A stretch of DNA of 64,000 nt, from positions 248,001-312,000 of the forward strand of contig MOWL01000001.1 in the NCBI GenBank assembly GCA_002110485.1, given 5' to 3'. Below are positions 11,901 through 24,353 of this stretch, in pieces (within the stretch, counting starts at the first letter, position 1; each line of letters begins with the position of its first letter). The notes below the pieces were generated by a model. The model searched no databases and was not told the origin of the DNA. It saw nothing but the letters and a program-made list of their open reading frames with translations. The position numbers and the translations under genes are program-made. This DNA is from Emergomyces orientalis (lineage: Eukaryota > Ascomycota > Eurotiomycetes > Onygenales > Ajellomycetaceae).

Positions 11901-12986
11901 GCAGCAAGAAAAAAAATGCGCCACGCATTTTATGCATAACGCCAGCTGTGATGCAGCGCTTTCTTTCTGGATTTTCCGTGGGTCCACTGCGACGCGGAAT
12001 AGGTACGCGAAAGGCATCTTGGTTTGAGTGGCGGTAGGTGATGTTATCTTCAGCACACACAAGACAACCACTAGGGCCATCTGCACCGCCAGGTACTTGA
12101 AAGAGCATCGTTGCATAGCGATCGACCGGATCAGACCATTTCCTGACCACATGATTCAACCCTAAATCGAGTTCGTAGTAAACTAGATGCTTTTCTAGCT
12201 CCTCATAGGCCTGACCCGTGGGGTCCTGGTCGGCTTCTGTGTATTCAACTTCCAGAGCTGCAAATATCGGGTTGTCATACCCAACATCAAGAGCCGTCAA
12301 GGCAAAAACCAAAGTCTGGGGTTTATGAGCCTCCAACGGCGAAGATATCGTTAACTCCGCCTGGGTATTCCTATTGAGAACATAAACCAGCTTATTTTTC
12401 TCCACCGAAGCAATTAAACACGCTCTGCCTTTCGGGTCAACAGCCAAATATTGTCCAGGAATGACGCGTCGAATTCCGGATTTCCCAAAGGTCTCGAGAT
12501 GGATTCTATTGAACCGGTTCTGGGATGGAACGTATTCCACGATGGTGATCCGTCCAGAGTCAGATCCGATGATGATGTAATCTAATGAGACACATTCAGC
12601 ATAGGCTCAAACAAAGCTGCCAGAGAAAGGGAATAAAGTCCAGCGGTGCGGCGTGGAATTGTGCGCAACAGGAGCTCGCACTGCCCCAAGAGCTTGACGA
12701 ATCACTAAAGTGGTCTTGATAAGGTGACGGGTCAGAACATACCTTTACTACTGCCAGCTAGCCGAAAGGCTGCCAAGGTCCTGATGATACCAAAAACATC
12801 TTGGGAAAAGAGAGTTCTAATTTTTCCCTGTGTCGGGTCTGGGCGATGGATCGTGAGCTTCGAACCAGACGCAGTGACAATCTGCTGTTCCTTAGTCCCC
12901 GCAAACTGGCCCAGAATTGCTTGAGTAATCGCTGTAGGGGCCTGAATTGTCAGCGAATACATAAACAACGATGAAGTGGTCGCCAT
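8910..12986 (-). CDS. rse1: Splicing factor 3b subunit 3 (Rse1/SF3B3/SAP130)
   Basis: Rse1 is the three-beta-propeller subunit of SF3b in the U2 snRNP and helps stabilise branch-site recognition before spliceosome activation. Exons on the minus strand are 12986-12743, 12581-10508, 10291-9007 and 8936-8910, which join in frame to 1210 codons (1209 residues, close to what I know for fungal Rse1). Introns are 161, 216 and 70 nt. Junctions restore conserved text: SGS|DYIIIGSDSGRITIVEY-like blocks at the start, GQNLR|IFSVEKLENN in the middle, and REIERKVA|DMRTKVAY at the end. The last exon codes only eight residues and the stop. The C-terminal half carries the CPSF A-subunit/DDB1-type propeller (for example GDKFGNLWLLRCP). 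The start is the Met of MATTSSLFMYSLTIQ, which matches the family. The gene is divergent from DSK2 with about 600 bp between the two start codons. Confidence 0.93.
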
Positions 12987-13588
12987 TTTGGACAATATTG
13001 GGTCGAGAGGACCAGGCTCAGGCCAGACAAGGGCGGACAGAAGATCTGGCACAGGGCTACAAGGACGTCAATTGCATTGTCATAAGTATAGTACAGACTT
13101 GACACGCCGTCAAGACAGTCCCTAACCGCTTGTTTAGGTGGAATGAGGTGGTAGCTGATCACACAAAAAACCTTGGAAAGCTGGTTGGATACCTACGTAG
13201 ATATCTATCAGCTCTGTGTGGATGAGGTTGAAGTTGGAAGGTTTTTTTCTGGACAGTTTCGGTGTTGTTCCATGCGGCTCTAGTGGCGCAGGCGAGCTCC
13301 CCTTTCCGCACTAGCGCCGATCCGCCCATTTTATTACGTCTTGCGGCCATCCAACACGGTGCTGGCGGCGGCTTCAAACTTCAGCTTCAACCTCAACCTC
13401 TACCTCTCTGCATCAATACTACTTCACTGGCATATTAGTAGATATTGCCGTTATCAACCCACCCTCCCATCTCTTCATATACGAGATAGCATCTTGATTT
13501 TCTCCTGCAGTTGGGTTGTTGTACGCCTTTGTTCAGCCCCTCTACATCACCCAGTCCCTCTCCTCACCCTTCACTTGGCTCTGTAATC
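12987..13588. promoter_or_regulatory. Divergent promoter region between RSE1 and DSK2
   Basis: About 600 bp separate the two start codons. It contains pyrimidine-rich tracts on the DSK2 side (about 13440-13588) and a CCAAT-free, GC-richer core near 13260-13360. No clear TATA box is visible, as expected for housekeeping genes. Both transcription starts presumably lie inside, which is an inference from gene orientation only. Confidence 0.4.
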
Positions 13589-15089
13589 ATGGCGGAAGAC
13601 AGTTCTACAGGAGAGGAATCATCCATCACCTTCCATGTTAAATCCTCAAATGATGTTAAATACACTCTGACGTTGGATCCGTCCACCACTATTGCCGATC
13701 TCAAGGCAAAACTAGCTGGTCCAGACTATGCTGATGTGCCAGCAGAGCGACAACGCCTGATCTATTCCGGTCGGGTGCTGAAAGACGGCGATACGCTAAG
13801 CACCCATAACGTTAAAGATGGCCATGCAATTCACCTTGTCAAGAGTGCCGCGAGCAATCAACGCCCAGCTCCCCCATCTCAAGGCTCCAGCGCTGCAGCG
13901 GGCGACCGAACCCGAACCCCCGGTGCGGCCAATGTACCAACCAACATCGCGGCCGGGACGGGAAATAATCCATTAGCGGGACTCACAGGCGCAAGGTATG
14001 CTGGGTTTGCACAGTTGCCAGGTGCCGGTATGTTTGGACCTGATGGTGGTGTAAGTGAAACAAACTCTTTCAAACCCTTTCCCTTTTCTTACCAGTTTCT
14101 TCAAAAACCAAATCTGACGTTTCGCATAGATGGGACCACCTCCAGACTCTGAAGACATGATTAGCATGCTTGAAAACCCACAATTTCAGTCTACGATGAA
14201 TGAAGCGTTACAAAATCCCCAACTAATTGACATGATGATTCAACAAAATCCAATGCTGCGGGAGATGGGCCCTGGCGTTCGCCAAATGATGCAGTCCCCA
14301 GCATTCAGGCGGATATTGACTGATCCAAATGCGATTCGCCAAATGACACAGATGCAAAGGGCTATGGGCTTAGGTCGTGGTGGAGGGGCTGGAGGCGGTG
14401 GCGCATTCCCTGCTCCAGGCGTAACAAATACAACCCCCGAGGAGAGCCGTGGCAATCAGGGTAATGAGAATCCGTCTGCTACTGCCGGCAACGACGCCGC
14501 GGACATGTTCAATATGTTTGGCATGCCGGGAGCTCAAGGTGGCGCTGCCGGTGGAAATCCGTTCGCCGCTCTCTTCGGTGCTAATCCACCATTTGGCGCG
14601 AACCTCCCCTCACAAGCGCCAGCTGGCGGTAACAATACCGATAATACGGGAGCAAGCCCACCACCAAACCCATTCGCATCATTATTTAATCCTGCCCTCT
14701 TCGGTCAACCTCAAGCCAACCCAGACAACCAAAACCAACAGCAACAACCTCAAAACCCCCCCAACCCTTTCGCAGGCCTGCAAAACAACCCATTCCTCCA
14801 AGACCCCGCTCTACTTTCCCAGATGTTACAAACGATAGGTGGCGGTGGCCAAAACCCGCCTTCTTCCAATGCAGACCCAGCCAGCAATCCGCTTGCAGCT
14901 CTGTTCGGTGGTGGAGGTGTTGGCAGTCCAGCACCTCAAGATACCCGGCCACCGGAAGAAATATATGCAGAGCAACTGAGACAATTGAATGATATGGGCT
15001 TTTATGAATTCGAGCGGAATATTGAGGCACTGAGGCGGACGGGTGGGAGCGTGCAAGGGGCGGTTGAATATTTACTCACTCATCCATGA
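13589..15089 (+). CDS. dsk2: Ubiquilin/Dsk2 ubiquitin shuttle protein
   Basis: Dsk2 brings polyubiquitinated proteins to the proteasome and works in ERAD and spindle pole body duplication in yeast. Exons are 13589-14050 and 14130-15089, which give 474 codons (473 residues). The 79-nt intron has a GTAAGT donor and joins GPDGG to MGPPPDSEDM in frame. The N-terminal ubiquitin-like domain (residues about 10-85) shows TIADLKAKL, RLIYSGRVLKDGDTL and HNVKDGHAIHLVKS. A STI1-type region follows (NPQFQSTMNEALQNPQLI and NPMLREMGPGVRQMMQSP). After a long Gly/Pro/Asn/Gln-rich linker with repeated NPFA words comes a C-terminal UBA domain (EQLRQLNDMGFYEFERNIEALRRTGGSVQGAVEYLL). The start is the ATG right before the UBL. 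An upstream in-frame ATG at 13511 would add 26 residues unlike the family. Confidence 0.94.
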
Positions 15090-16070
15090 GCATGAGCGTG
15101 ACCATGAAGATTTCTCTGTTTTTCTTTGGTCTTCTTTGCTCTTATCCCCAGTGAATCAAGATTGGTGGGGTTTGCTATTTGTAGTTTATGTTTTTATTAC
15201 TTTTATTATTGTTTCTTCTGTTTTTATCATGTTCAGCATGTTTACGATGCCAAACCCCCAGATTTTAAGAGAAAATAAGAAACCTTTCTACTCCTGCTTT
15301 CCTTGATCTTCTATTTTCATTCCATCTAGTTTAACTGTCGCTGCGCTGCGTTCTCTCTCCCTCCAACTCTCTTTACACCGCTTTCCCAATGTCCTTTTAG
15401 CGCTCACCCCCCCACCCCCCCAGAGCACAAATGGTCTGTCGGGGATTAACATACTTTGCTTACCTTTGGATCAGACGAAGAATATTTCGATGCACAAATT
15501 ATGCCCTTTGGAGAATGAATATACCGCCAGTTTCTTGCCACTTAATCCCCGAACATAGCACATCGGCTAAAGTTGCTGAAAACTTGTTTTCTGCACTTAC
15601 CTTAAGGCGAAGGCATAATTTGCTCCTGCCTAAGCAAAAGCAATGCCTGTCAAGGTCTCCCCTTTCTCAACATTGAGATAAACAGAATGCTTGTTTGACA
15701 CTGCATGCGGTCGTCCTAGAGATGAAACCGTGCCTCCTTTGGACGTAAATTCAAAAAACGCCCGTAACGGTGCGTGTATATATTTATATCCACATATGCG
15801 CTAACGGCCTTGGCGTCTTCAAACCCATGGTCGAAGAGAGTAAACGGTAATATAAGATATATAGCACCTCAATCGAACATTTTGGCCGGCTTTACCGCGG
15901 GAGAAGGGAGTCTGCACAGACAAACTTGGGGTGTTATCGGCGGGTAGAGTTTGTCCGAGGTGTATGAAATGTGATCAACCATGAAACCCTGTCGTGGACT
16001 CAGCGGACATGGTATCATAGAGAAATTCACGAGCTGGGACCACTATGCAGCTGTAGCCATCAAATATCAA
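15090..16070. other. DSK2 3' region and intergenic sequence
   Basis: The first few hundred bases are AT-rich and T-rich and should be the DSK2 3' UTR. A C-run (CCCCCCCACCCCCCC) lies at about 15408-15421. Short frames (for example 15431-15676) show no family resemblance. I see no gene. Confidence 0.4.
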
Positions 16071-16760
16071 GCGCAAACCGCAGAGATTCGGTAGTGGAGT
16101 CGCCAGAATAGCCCGTGATGTTGCCGTCGAACTGAACACAGATACTGTCTGCCTGGCAGATTGCTGAAGTGGAAGGATGTACTTGACGGGCAGTCTAGAG
16201 GTATGATCTTAGGGAGCAGTAGTTCAGAGCGGTGAATTGAAAATTTTAAATGTCGTTCAGGCACTGGAGTTGATGTGAGATGCGGTACGATGCCGTTCAG
16301 GTATATATATCAGCATCCATCCCCAAAAATGTCTTCCCTGATTTTTCAAGTACCAAGTCCTCATTATCCCATACCACGCTGTAGTTGGCACAATTCGGAA
16401 AGGGGACGCCTCAACACCAAGATTCCATAGCAGGCGTTGTATCATTCTCGAAACCTCGTCAGATGTATTTTTCTCTACGAAGAGAGACACATACGCAAGG
16501 TATTTCTCCCTGGTGATGACCACTTCTTGGGATTTGGCTCGGTTGAGGCGATATTTGCCATAGATTCAGCATGTCGTGGTAGTGGTCCAGGAAGTCATGG
16601 ATAAGCTGAACGATTTCATTGGGAAGGCGAGCAAACACGTCGGCGCTGCGATCGTTCGTCCAGCTCGAATACTCTCAGTGCGCCTTTCGAGCTCTTCCTC
16701 AAAACCACTGTTGGGGTATTCAGACCTGCTATTCTGGAAAAGAAGGACCTTAAGGAATGG
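16070..16760 (-). pseudogene. Broken F-box-type gene (remnant)
   Basis: Read on the minus strand, consecutive frames give protein-like text that jumps between frames. Around 16640-16580 it reads FARLPNEIVQLIHDFLDHY, a good F-box-like motif. One base off, the frame continues from about 16563 as YGKYRLNRAKSQEVVITREKY and stays open to about 16257 (WNLGVEASPFRIVPTTAWYG). A further frame at about 16170-16075 reads SAICQADSICVQFDGNITGY. Upstream (about 16760-16660) a third frame gives SEYPNSGFEEELERRTESIR. Stops fall where each frame is left. The simplest reading is one former gene of the fungal F-box family, now carrying several frameshifts. No introns with proper ends explain the jumps. Sequencing error or unusual splicing remains possible. 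Confidence 0.5.
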
Positions 16761-18157
16761 CGCAAACTCACTTTCTCAGCCAGTATGGATCAATGGAGTT
16801 GGGTTGAGCGACCATTTTCAGGACAGACCAGCAAGCGACATAGGCAACATATTGTCATTTTGGGTAATACGAAAGTTCACGAATGGCAGAATGAGTGACT
16901 CCCTGCTGGTATCATCTGTCCTAATGTGCAACATTTGATATGTCGCTCATCATGGTACATTGCATGTGGCTGTGTATCAACCTAACTGCGATACTGGTAA
17001 TCAATCACCAGGCCGCAAAGCAGACAGGGTTGATGAGATTCCATGGCAGCTTATTGTTGGGCTCCCTTTTGTTTCAAGTAGATCTCTCGATTGGCTAGTC
17101 CTTCTGTGATGGAGGATCTAGTGAAACGAAGGACTCAGAAGATTGACTAGCCAAGAGGCTGATTGTTGATCGAGTATTGACCTAGACACTGGCCATAAAT
17201 AGACCATTTCCCACGCAAAGAAGCCAACAATATATATTTTCCGGTACCTGAAGATGCCCAAAGCGGATGGTGGGTAAATGTTGATTTTGGCCACAATTCA
17301 AAAAGCATGCAAAAGGATCGGGGTTAGAGAGATTGATTGGACGTAGGTAGTTTTAGGAAGCAAAATCACTAGGGTTAATCTACATTTAATACAACTTTTA
17401 AATCACATATAGTATCTTTTTTGTGTTGTTGGTAATTTTTCAACAGATTTGCTCTAAATTCCGCATTTCAGATAATTGTCCCTTGCGTACGGTATTTTCA
17501 GGTTAAAGCCAACGTTTCGAGCTGTCTCTTGCCCAGGCTCGTCGTTCCGGTGAGACTGGTATGGACAGCGGTTGCGCAGGCTTTGGCATGATATATTGTT
17601 TTGTCAGCAATTCTCCCCTGCTTGTTGGTGAGCGTCAGTACCTTGTTCGCGGTGAAATAACTCGTTCGTGATGTTGATTTGATTTCAGAATACTAAATAG
17701 CATCCATGCATATCAGAGAGTTTTCGCATTGTCAAGATAACAGTGAACTACTTTAAATTACCAGGTTCACGATATCCGGACAAAAGTAGGGAGTTGAAGA
17801 CGTAATTGTAACCTGATATTCTGGGCGACGATAAATAGATACAAAACGGGGAGGTAAAAGGAAACCGCGTCCGTATGAAATGGGAGAAAAAGGGTGAGAA
17901 AGTGGAACAGATATACAACGAAGCCGCAAGGAAATATTACAACAACAGATGGCCTGGCTGTAGAATAACCCCAGATAGCGCGCTCTCAGGTATAACGAGC
18001 TGCGTGTAAAAGTTAGCTTATTTTACTGATTGAAAATGTCCGACTCAGCTTAACTCTCCTGGCAATTCCCATCTCCTCTCATCCAAGCCTACATATCTCT
18101 CATCACAGAAAACTGGGGGGAATCGCGAATGCAAAAATCACCCTGTTCACATACCAT
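16761..18157. other. Gene-poor intergenic sequence
   Basis: No frame longer than about 60 residues with any recognisable content lies here apart from the edge of the F-box remnant. Sequence is moderately AT-rich with scattered short palindromes. The last 60-100 bases should be the 3' UTR of the small membrane protein gene. Confidence 0.4.
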
Positions 18158-18538
18158 TTATATAGAAACAGGTGTAAGGCGGAGCCCTCTCAAGCCAATC
18201 AAACTCAAAATCAAGAAGAGCAATGATCCACTTCCAAGGGCTGCAGCTGGATATCCGTCGATGTGTCCGGTGGCACAGAAAGTACTAACGGCAACAATGT
18301 CTAAGACATCTGATACAGCGCCCACAACGAGAACATTTCGTTTCATGGCGGGTGATTTCGCGGCCAACAGCGCGGCTCCAAACGCGATATCACGGGCGCC
18401 GCCGAGTCGGCCTATCCATAACGCGGGTGGGCTTGGAGGAACAGACAGCATTTGGGCGATATGTGTAGGGGCGAAGAGGAATGATACCCCAACTACGCAC
18501 CTGAGCGAGGATAGGAGATAAATGGCGCTTGTCGACAT
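18158..18538 (-). CDS. Small multi-pass membrane protein (DUF4267-like)
   Basis: The frame is open from 18658, but the likely start is the ATG at 18538 (MSTSAIYLLSSLRCVVGVSF), giving 126 residues. It has about four hydrophobic segments: residues about 5-30, 45-62 (GGARDIAFGAALLAAK), 70-88 (VLVVGAVSDVLDIVAV) and 100-118 (LGSGSLLFLILSLIGL). The spacing of a proline-containing first loop, then RLGGARDIAFG, then a VSDVLDI segment resembles the small fungal membrane proteins grouped as DUF4267. Their role is unknown. The longer version adds 40 polar residues unlike a membrane protein start. The family call is from memory and tentative, while the membrane topology is directly visible. Confidence 0.65.
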   Translation of the reverse strand: MSTSAIYLLSSLRCVVGVSFLFAPTHIAQMLSVPPSPPALWIGRLGGARDIAFGAALLAAKSPAMKRNVLVVGAVSDVLDIVAVSTFCATGHIDGYPAAALGSGSLLFLILSLIGLRGLRLTPVSI

Positions 18539-20216
18539 GGTGGAAGTTGGGTAGAGAGTAGGTTTGACAAGATCTTGTTCATGCGAGTTACGTTGGTTAT
18601 CCATCAGCAAACAATTCAAGCTTTTTTTTGGCGAGGTGTAACCGTTCTTCAATGTCATTTAGTGGAAAATTGAGCAGCTATTCAGGTAAGTTATTGCTTG
18701 GTTTATATATGTTTTCCATCACCTCGGTTGCCTGGTGGTTGCTTAGCCAATTTATTCCGTTAACATAACGAGATGCTCACATAAGATCTCTGCTAGCAAG
18801 ACAGACATGGCTGGGAAGTTTAGCAACACGGCGGTATGCGTATGATTTCACTGGGGCCACCAATCTCCGGATAGGAAGTTTCCGGCCATGCTCTTCGTAT
18901 TTTTTTTGTGAGGTATGCGCAGCGTCTGTGCATTATTGTGTAGATTTGTCGTTCAATCGATTGCACCTTGCTAGCCGCCAAATAGACGCGAACCAATTAA
19001 AAGTAACGAATGGGGGGAATTGTCAGCTGCGGGGGCCTAGTCTGAACAGAACAAAATAAACTTTACGGCAATAATGACACCCGCCGCGACGGAAGATAGA
19101 TAAAGAGGTTCAAAATATTGCTCCATTTTGTTGAGAAAAGGGTCTGCCCCTCCATTCTTCGTATGACCTTCCTCTCCTACCTCCACAGCAAGGCCGTCCA
19201 TAATCTTGGAAGCCTGAACCGAGACGATACATTAATCAGACGCTGCTAAACTTAGCCTGTCCAAATAATGCCCGCTAAAAGGTCGATCATCAACAGCCTC
19301 AGCTTTTGCATTTGATAACCAGGCTTGGCTGGGCCAGAGGAGGTCGGTCAGTCTCTGGGCGTAAGCAAATATCAGAGAAGAAATTCGAATTTTGTCTCCT
19401 TAAAGTCTCGTCTAACTCTCTCTACCGGGCGTGAACTCCGGCTGCTAAACCGATTATTATTCCTGGAGTAAGTAGTAGTATGCGACAGAGGCATATATGT
19501 GGTTATTCGTGGGCTTTGTCTCCAGCGTAAATTGCACTGGTCAAAGTCGCATTTGGTTTTCGAAGGCGCGGTAAAAAAAAAGTATATTCCGTATCCTATT
19601 TTATTACATAGCTCCGTGTGTGCTTAGAATCACCAGAGAAAACGAGAGTAGTTTTTGTGTAAATTGCTGGAGTGAGATTGAGAGATTTATATATGTTGGG
19701 GGCGTCAAGCCTTACCTGATTAGGCAGACCTGGAACGCTCCCGAAATGCCAATCCACTCGCTGGTTTTATGAATTCTGGCCCTTACTATTATTATTGCGT
19801 CTTGCAGTATTTCTCTCAGCGTCTCTCTCGTGACAGCTGTACGATTTACTTTCGATCACCTCCAAGGTTGTTCCGTGGTTGTTTCTCCTCATCCTAAATT
19901 CGTCGTCGTTTGGCATTGCTGTACGGCCTGATATTAATATCATCTTCCCCATAACTTTTACCCTCCGAGCATCTCCCAGTAACCCGTCGGGGCACTCTGT
20001 GCCGATTACACTCCTTTACCGCCATAATACTACTATATTCTTCCAAATCGGCCGGGAGACAAAGGCTGAGTCGCCGGAGACTTACCTTTCTACCCGCCTA
20101 CCTGCCACTCCAACGTCTCTAATTTCGCCATTAAAATAGACCACGAAGGGCTGGTTCGTGCCTTTGCGATTGCTTCGCCCTACCTAATAGTTGCGAAAGA
20201 CACAGCTACGTCCAAC
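18539..20216. other. Intergenic region upstream of the TM9SF gene
   Basis: This 1.7-kb stretch separates the divergent small membrane protein gene and the TM9SF gene. The right part (about 19740-20216) is pyrimidine-rich and probably contains the TM9SF promoter and 5' UTR. The open frame at 19879-20139 has no family resemblance and is taken as leader sequence. I see no gene. Confidence 0.4.
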
Positions 20217-22673
20217 ATGATGGCCCCCAACGTTCAGATGCGAGTGCGGTTCCTGGCATTTACATTGGCATGGCTGGTTCTAGCTGGCACCACCCAAGCT
20301 TTCTACTTACCTGGTAGGCTCTTCTGTGAAGCTCCGATCCTACGTGACAACTATTAACATTACAAACACCCGGTCTTTTAGGATACTCCATCAAAAGTTA
20401 TCGTGACGATGAAGCCATCCCAGTATTCGTGAATAAGATCTTTTCAGACAGTAGCCAGCTGCAGTATGCATACTTCGATCTTCCGTTCGTATGCCCTCCG
20501 ACCGGACAGAAGCATGGCAGCTCTCCTTTCGGGAGTGGTCACAGTATATCACTCAATCTGGGTGAGGTGCTCCGTGGGGACCGGATCATGACCTCTGACT
20601 TCAACGTTGTGATGGGAAACGATGTCGAATGCCAATTCCTTTGTAGCCGTTCGATCGATCGCAAAGATGTCTACCGGGCCAAGGAACTGATCATGGACGG
20701 ATATGTTGCGGAATGGATTATGGACAATCTTCCGGGAGCCACGAGTTTTGTAACCGTAGACCGGACGCAAAAGTACTATGCAACAGGCTTTAAGCTGGGA
20801 TACCTGGATATCTCCCCCGTGGACGGCAAACGCAGATACTATATACACAATCATTTTTCATTCGTCATCCGCTGGCGCGAGGCACCAGGGAAGGCTGGTC
20901 GACAGGGCGGTAAGGTGATTGTGGGTTTCGAAATCCATCCGAAGAGTATCGACGCGAACGATAGGTTTGAAAATGGCTGTCCTAGAAAAGTCCAGGCCGA
21001 ACACGATGGATTAGAATTATACATTCCTGCAAATAACACGAGACTGGCGCAGCAATACGCTGACTCGTCTTACATCCCAGCACACGACGATGTAGATGAC
21101 GGGGACACCCTTTCAATTCCATATACGTACTCTGTCTATTTCCGGAAAGAAGACAAGGTTGAATGGTGGAACCGTTGGGATCTATACTTCAATAACCAAC
21201 GAGAGGGAAATACGACTCACTGGCTGGCGATATTGAACTCCTTGGCGATATCCGGAATGCTAGGCGTCACAGTCTTTGTGATCTGGGGCAAAACAGTACA
21301 GGGAGATGGGAGGGGCCGTGGAGATGGATCGATGGAGGAAGGGAAGATCAGACCTCGACCTCGCAAATCGAAAAGCGGTTCCAGGACCCCCAAAGCCGGT
21401 GAAAATATCTCTAATGGGCTTCTCGATAAGGACGTGGAAGCAACCGAACCTGAAACTGACGATGAGTTCGAGGATGTGGCGGGATGGAAACTTCTTCATG
21501 GGGATGTATTTCGCACTCCAGGATATAGCGGGTTACTGGCGCCCTTCGTTGGGTCAGGAATGCAACTACTTTTCATGGCAACTGGCCTTCTTACCTTGAG
21601 CTGTCTTGGAATTCTGAACCCAAGCTTCCGTGGTGGGTTTCTTTCTGTCGGCATAGGCCTATTTGTTTTTGCCGGCGTATTCTCTGGCTATTTCTCCGGA
21701 AGGCTCTACAAGACATTTGGCGGCCAGAATTGGCGCAAAAACACAATGATCGTAAGTGGCCCCCCAAACTTTTCTATATTTGGAGATGCAATTTGTCAAG
21801 CGAATGCTAACTCCTTGTCCTAGACCTCCCTTCTATTCCCAGGCCTGCTCTTTTGTCTAGTGTTTGTCTTAAACCTTTTCGTCTGGGCTCAGGCGTCCAG
21901 CACCGCCCTACCATTTGGCACGCTTGTTGGCTTGCTGGCACTTTGGCTTCTTATCCAAGTTCCCCTTGTTTATCTCGGTAGCTGGTTTGGATATATGCGG
22001 GCCAAGCCTTGGGAACATCCGACACGAACAAATGCAATCGCACGACAGATTCCGCCTCAATCATGGTATTTGAGGACCATGCACGGCACACTTCTTACTG
22101 GACTTGTTCCATTTACTGTTCTCTTTGTCGAATTACTTTTTGTTTTCAGAAATCTGCTGCAGGACAAAAGCGGATACTATTACGTCTTTGGATACCTAAG
22201 TGTTGTCTGCACGATCTTAATGATTACTGTAGCTGAGGTCACGATAATCACGACATATTGCCAATTAAACAGCGAGGTAAGTTTTTTGTCCTTCCCTGGT
22301 AATCCTTTGCTTCCTGGCAACTATTTTTGAACCTATATTAATATCTTGGTGTATCATCAGAACCACCGCTGGTGGTGGCAAAGCTTCTTCACAGGGGGAA
22401 GCAGCGCTTTTTGGGTCTTCATGTACTGCATATGGTACTACTACGCCAAGTTACACGTGCGCGGCTTCGTTTCGAGCCTGCTGTTCTTCAGTTACAGCTT
22501 CCTCGGCTGTACTGTGTACGGCCTATTAACTGGAACCGTTGGATTCTTGACTGCTTATGCATTTATTCGCCGCATATACAGGTATGGCTATCTTCTCCCC
22601 GGCGATGGTAATCGACGCTTGTGTTTATTAAATGCTAACAAATGAATGCCACAGCGATGTAAAAGTTGACTGA
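20217..22673 (+). CDS. Transmembrane 9 superfamily (EMP70/nonaspanin) protein
   Basis: TM9SF proteins are nine-helix endosome/Golgi membrane proteins involved in sorting, copper balance and cell adhesion in yeast (Emp70/Tmn family). Exons are 20217-20313, 20382-21751, 21824-22276, 22361-22581 and 22655-22673, which join in frame to 720 codons (719 residues). The N-terminus is a signal peptide ending near FYLPG. The large luminal domain carries family text such as AYFDLPFVCPP, LGEVLRGDRI and DWRLYFN-like WNRWDLYF. After the first helix there is a charged cytosolic linker, then GWKLLHGDVFRTP and the eight-helix block (NHRWWWQSFFTGGS). The final exon codes only the end, SDVKVD. This is the KxD Golgi-retention tail known for the family. 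Two tandem ATGs begin the frame. The first is used here. Confidence 0.93.
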
Positions 22674-24353
22674 CAGCCAACCAGAGCTCATAATTTTCGA
22701 CGCTTATACCATACAATACACTATTTACCCATCGCACCCCTTTCCGTCTTCTCAACACACGTAAACCGAATAATATTTCCGTTTTAGAAATATAAACGCC
22801 ATAAACTAACCAGCAACATTTTCTCCCTTTCTGTTTCCGTTGTCTATATATAATGAAGCTATTAGCGGCGCAAAACCCCGTATCTCACCTGCTTTCTTTT
22901 CCTTTTGTCTTGTCTTTGTCGTTTACCTCCATTCCCACTCCAACTCTAAATATTCCTTGTTATTAATTGGCCATTTGTCTTTGTTATTGATCGAAATGCG
23001 TTTCAGCGCCACTGATGAATCTCCTAAACGAATGCCTCTTGTTAATATTTTGTTTTCGAGATATTGTTCTTCTTTGTAACTGTACCTTCAAAGTCTTTAT
23101 TTTTATTTTTATTTATTTATTTTTTGACCGGTGTGCCTTACTTTTCTATTTCCATTGTCTTAAGCTATTCAGTTTCATCGAAATGAGTAAAAACTTCCTT
23201 TTGGCTTTTGTTCCCGTTTCGTTTCATATCTGTTGGGTATCAATATATTTATGCTGTGTTTGATTATCGTTTCTTTACAGCTCTGTTTGGTCTTTATATA
23301 TTCGCTACCAGGAGTGGTGGTTGTTAAAAACCCAACCGCGGGGATATTACGTTCCATGTTGATTTAGGGGCAAGCGAAATATTACAAACACCATTCAGAA
23401 AATATTCTCAGCGTTCTTTTTGCAAGATGCAGCAAAACTTCACCAAAATCTTCAACCCGTGCGAAGTTTATCTGTGAAGAACACGATTAACTTTTTAGGG
23501 AATGGCTTTGTTTTTCTTATCTGTCTGCTTGCCTGTCCTACTGATAGCTCCCTTGAATGTGCAGAGTCAATAAAATAAACTATTTTTAATGTCCTCCGTT
23601 TCAATTCTTTGTTTTTGGATCATTTCTTTACATAGATTCTGTCTCTCTCGTACTTGTCTAACCAGATATATAGATTATATCAATGTCAGAGGGCCAGACG
23701 GCAAAGCAAAGAACCACAAGAACAACATGAAGTTGGGAGGTGCATGGGATATATTTTACAGGCAGCAAATAAATTATCATAAAAGATGGAGTGTGAAACG
23801 GGATTTGAGCCAGCAACAAATTAGTAGCAATGTGGTTGTAAGAAGACGCTGATGATTTTTGTCCTTCCATGTGCAAACGCCCCAAAAAAAAAAAGCAATC
23901 TCTTAAAAATCTAGAGGATATCACAAAAACTTGAAAATATGGCGAAAGAAAGTGCTAAAGAAAGATGCGCCTACAAAATGTACTTCTGAAAATTTGCTTG
24001 ATTGCTACCCTTTTGCTTCTGGCCAGAATTGATGCGCCATCCCGATTTTCTAAAAAAGATAACGCAGCGGAAACTGATCTTCCTTCCTTTGCCAGGCCAA
24101 GCCTCAACATTTGGAATCTTCTTCTTTGATTTTCTCGGGCAGGAGTAGTTTTCTAATTTGATCACCGTCGGGAATCGAATTTGTCGGATATTGTTATATC
24201 TTGAGCTAGCCGATTAGCAATCATGAAGCCTTCCCATCGTTGGTGAACGGGAGGGAGGTTATTTGGAAAATTCATACATAACATCCGTGGCGCGGCAGGC
24301 AGTGTCATGATCATTATCGAAATTAGAAGAAGCCGGTGGGCCCTATTGACTGG
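22674..24353. other. Convergent intergenic region, AT-rich
   Basis: This lies between the 3' ends of the TM9SF gene and the derlin gene. It is T-rich on the left (3' UTR-like, about 22700-23600) with several AATAAA words (for example 23571). No frame shows a family. A GATTTGAGCC word at about 23803 was examined for a tRNA and rejected. Confidence 0.45.

Noticed and set aside
23795..23830. GGGATTTGAGCC word resembling the 3' part of a minus-strand tRNA
   Set aside because: No D arm, anticodon arm or acceptor stem could be found around it.
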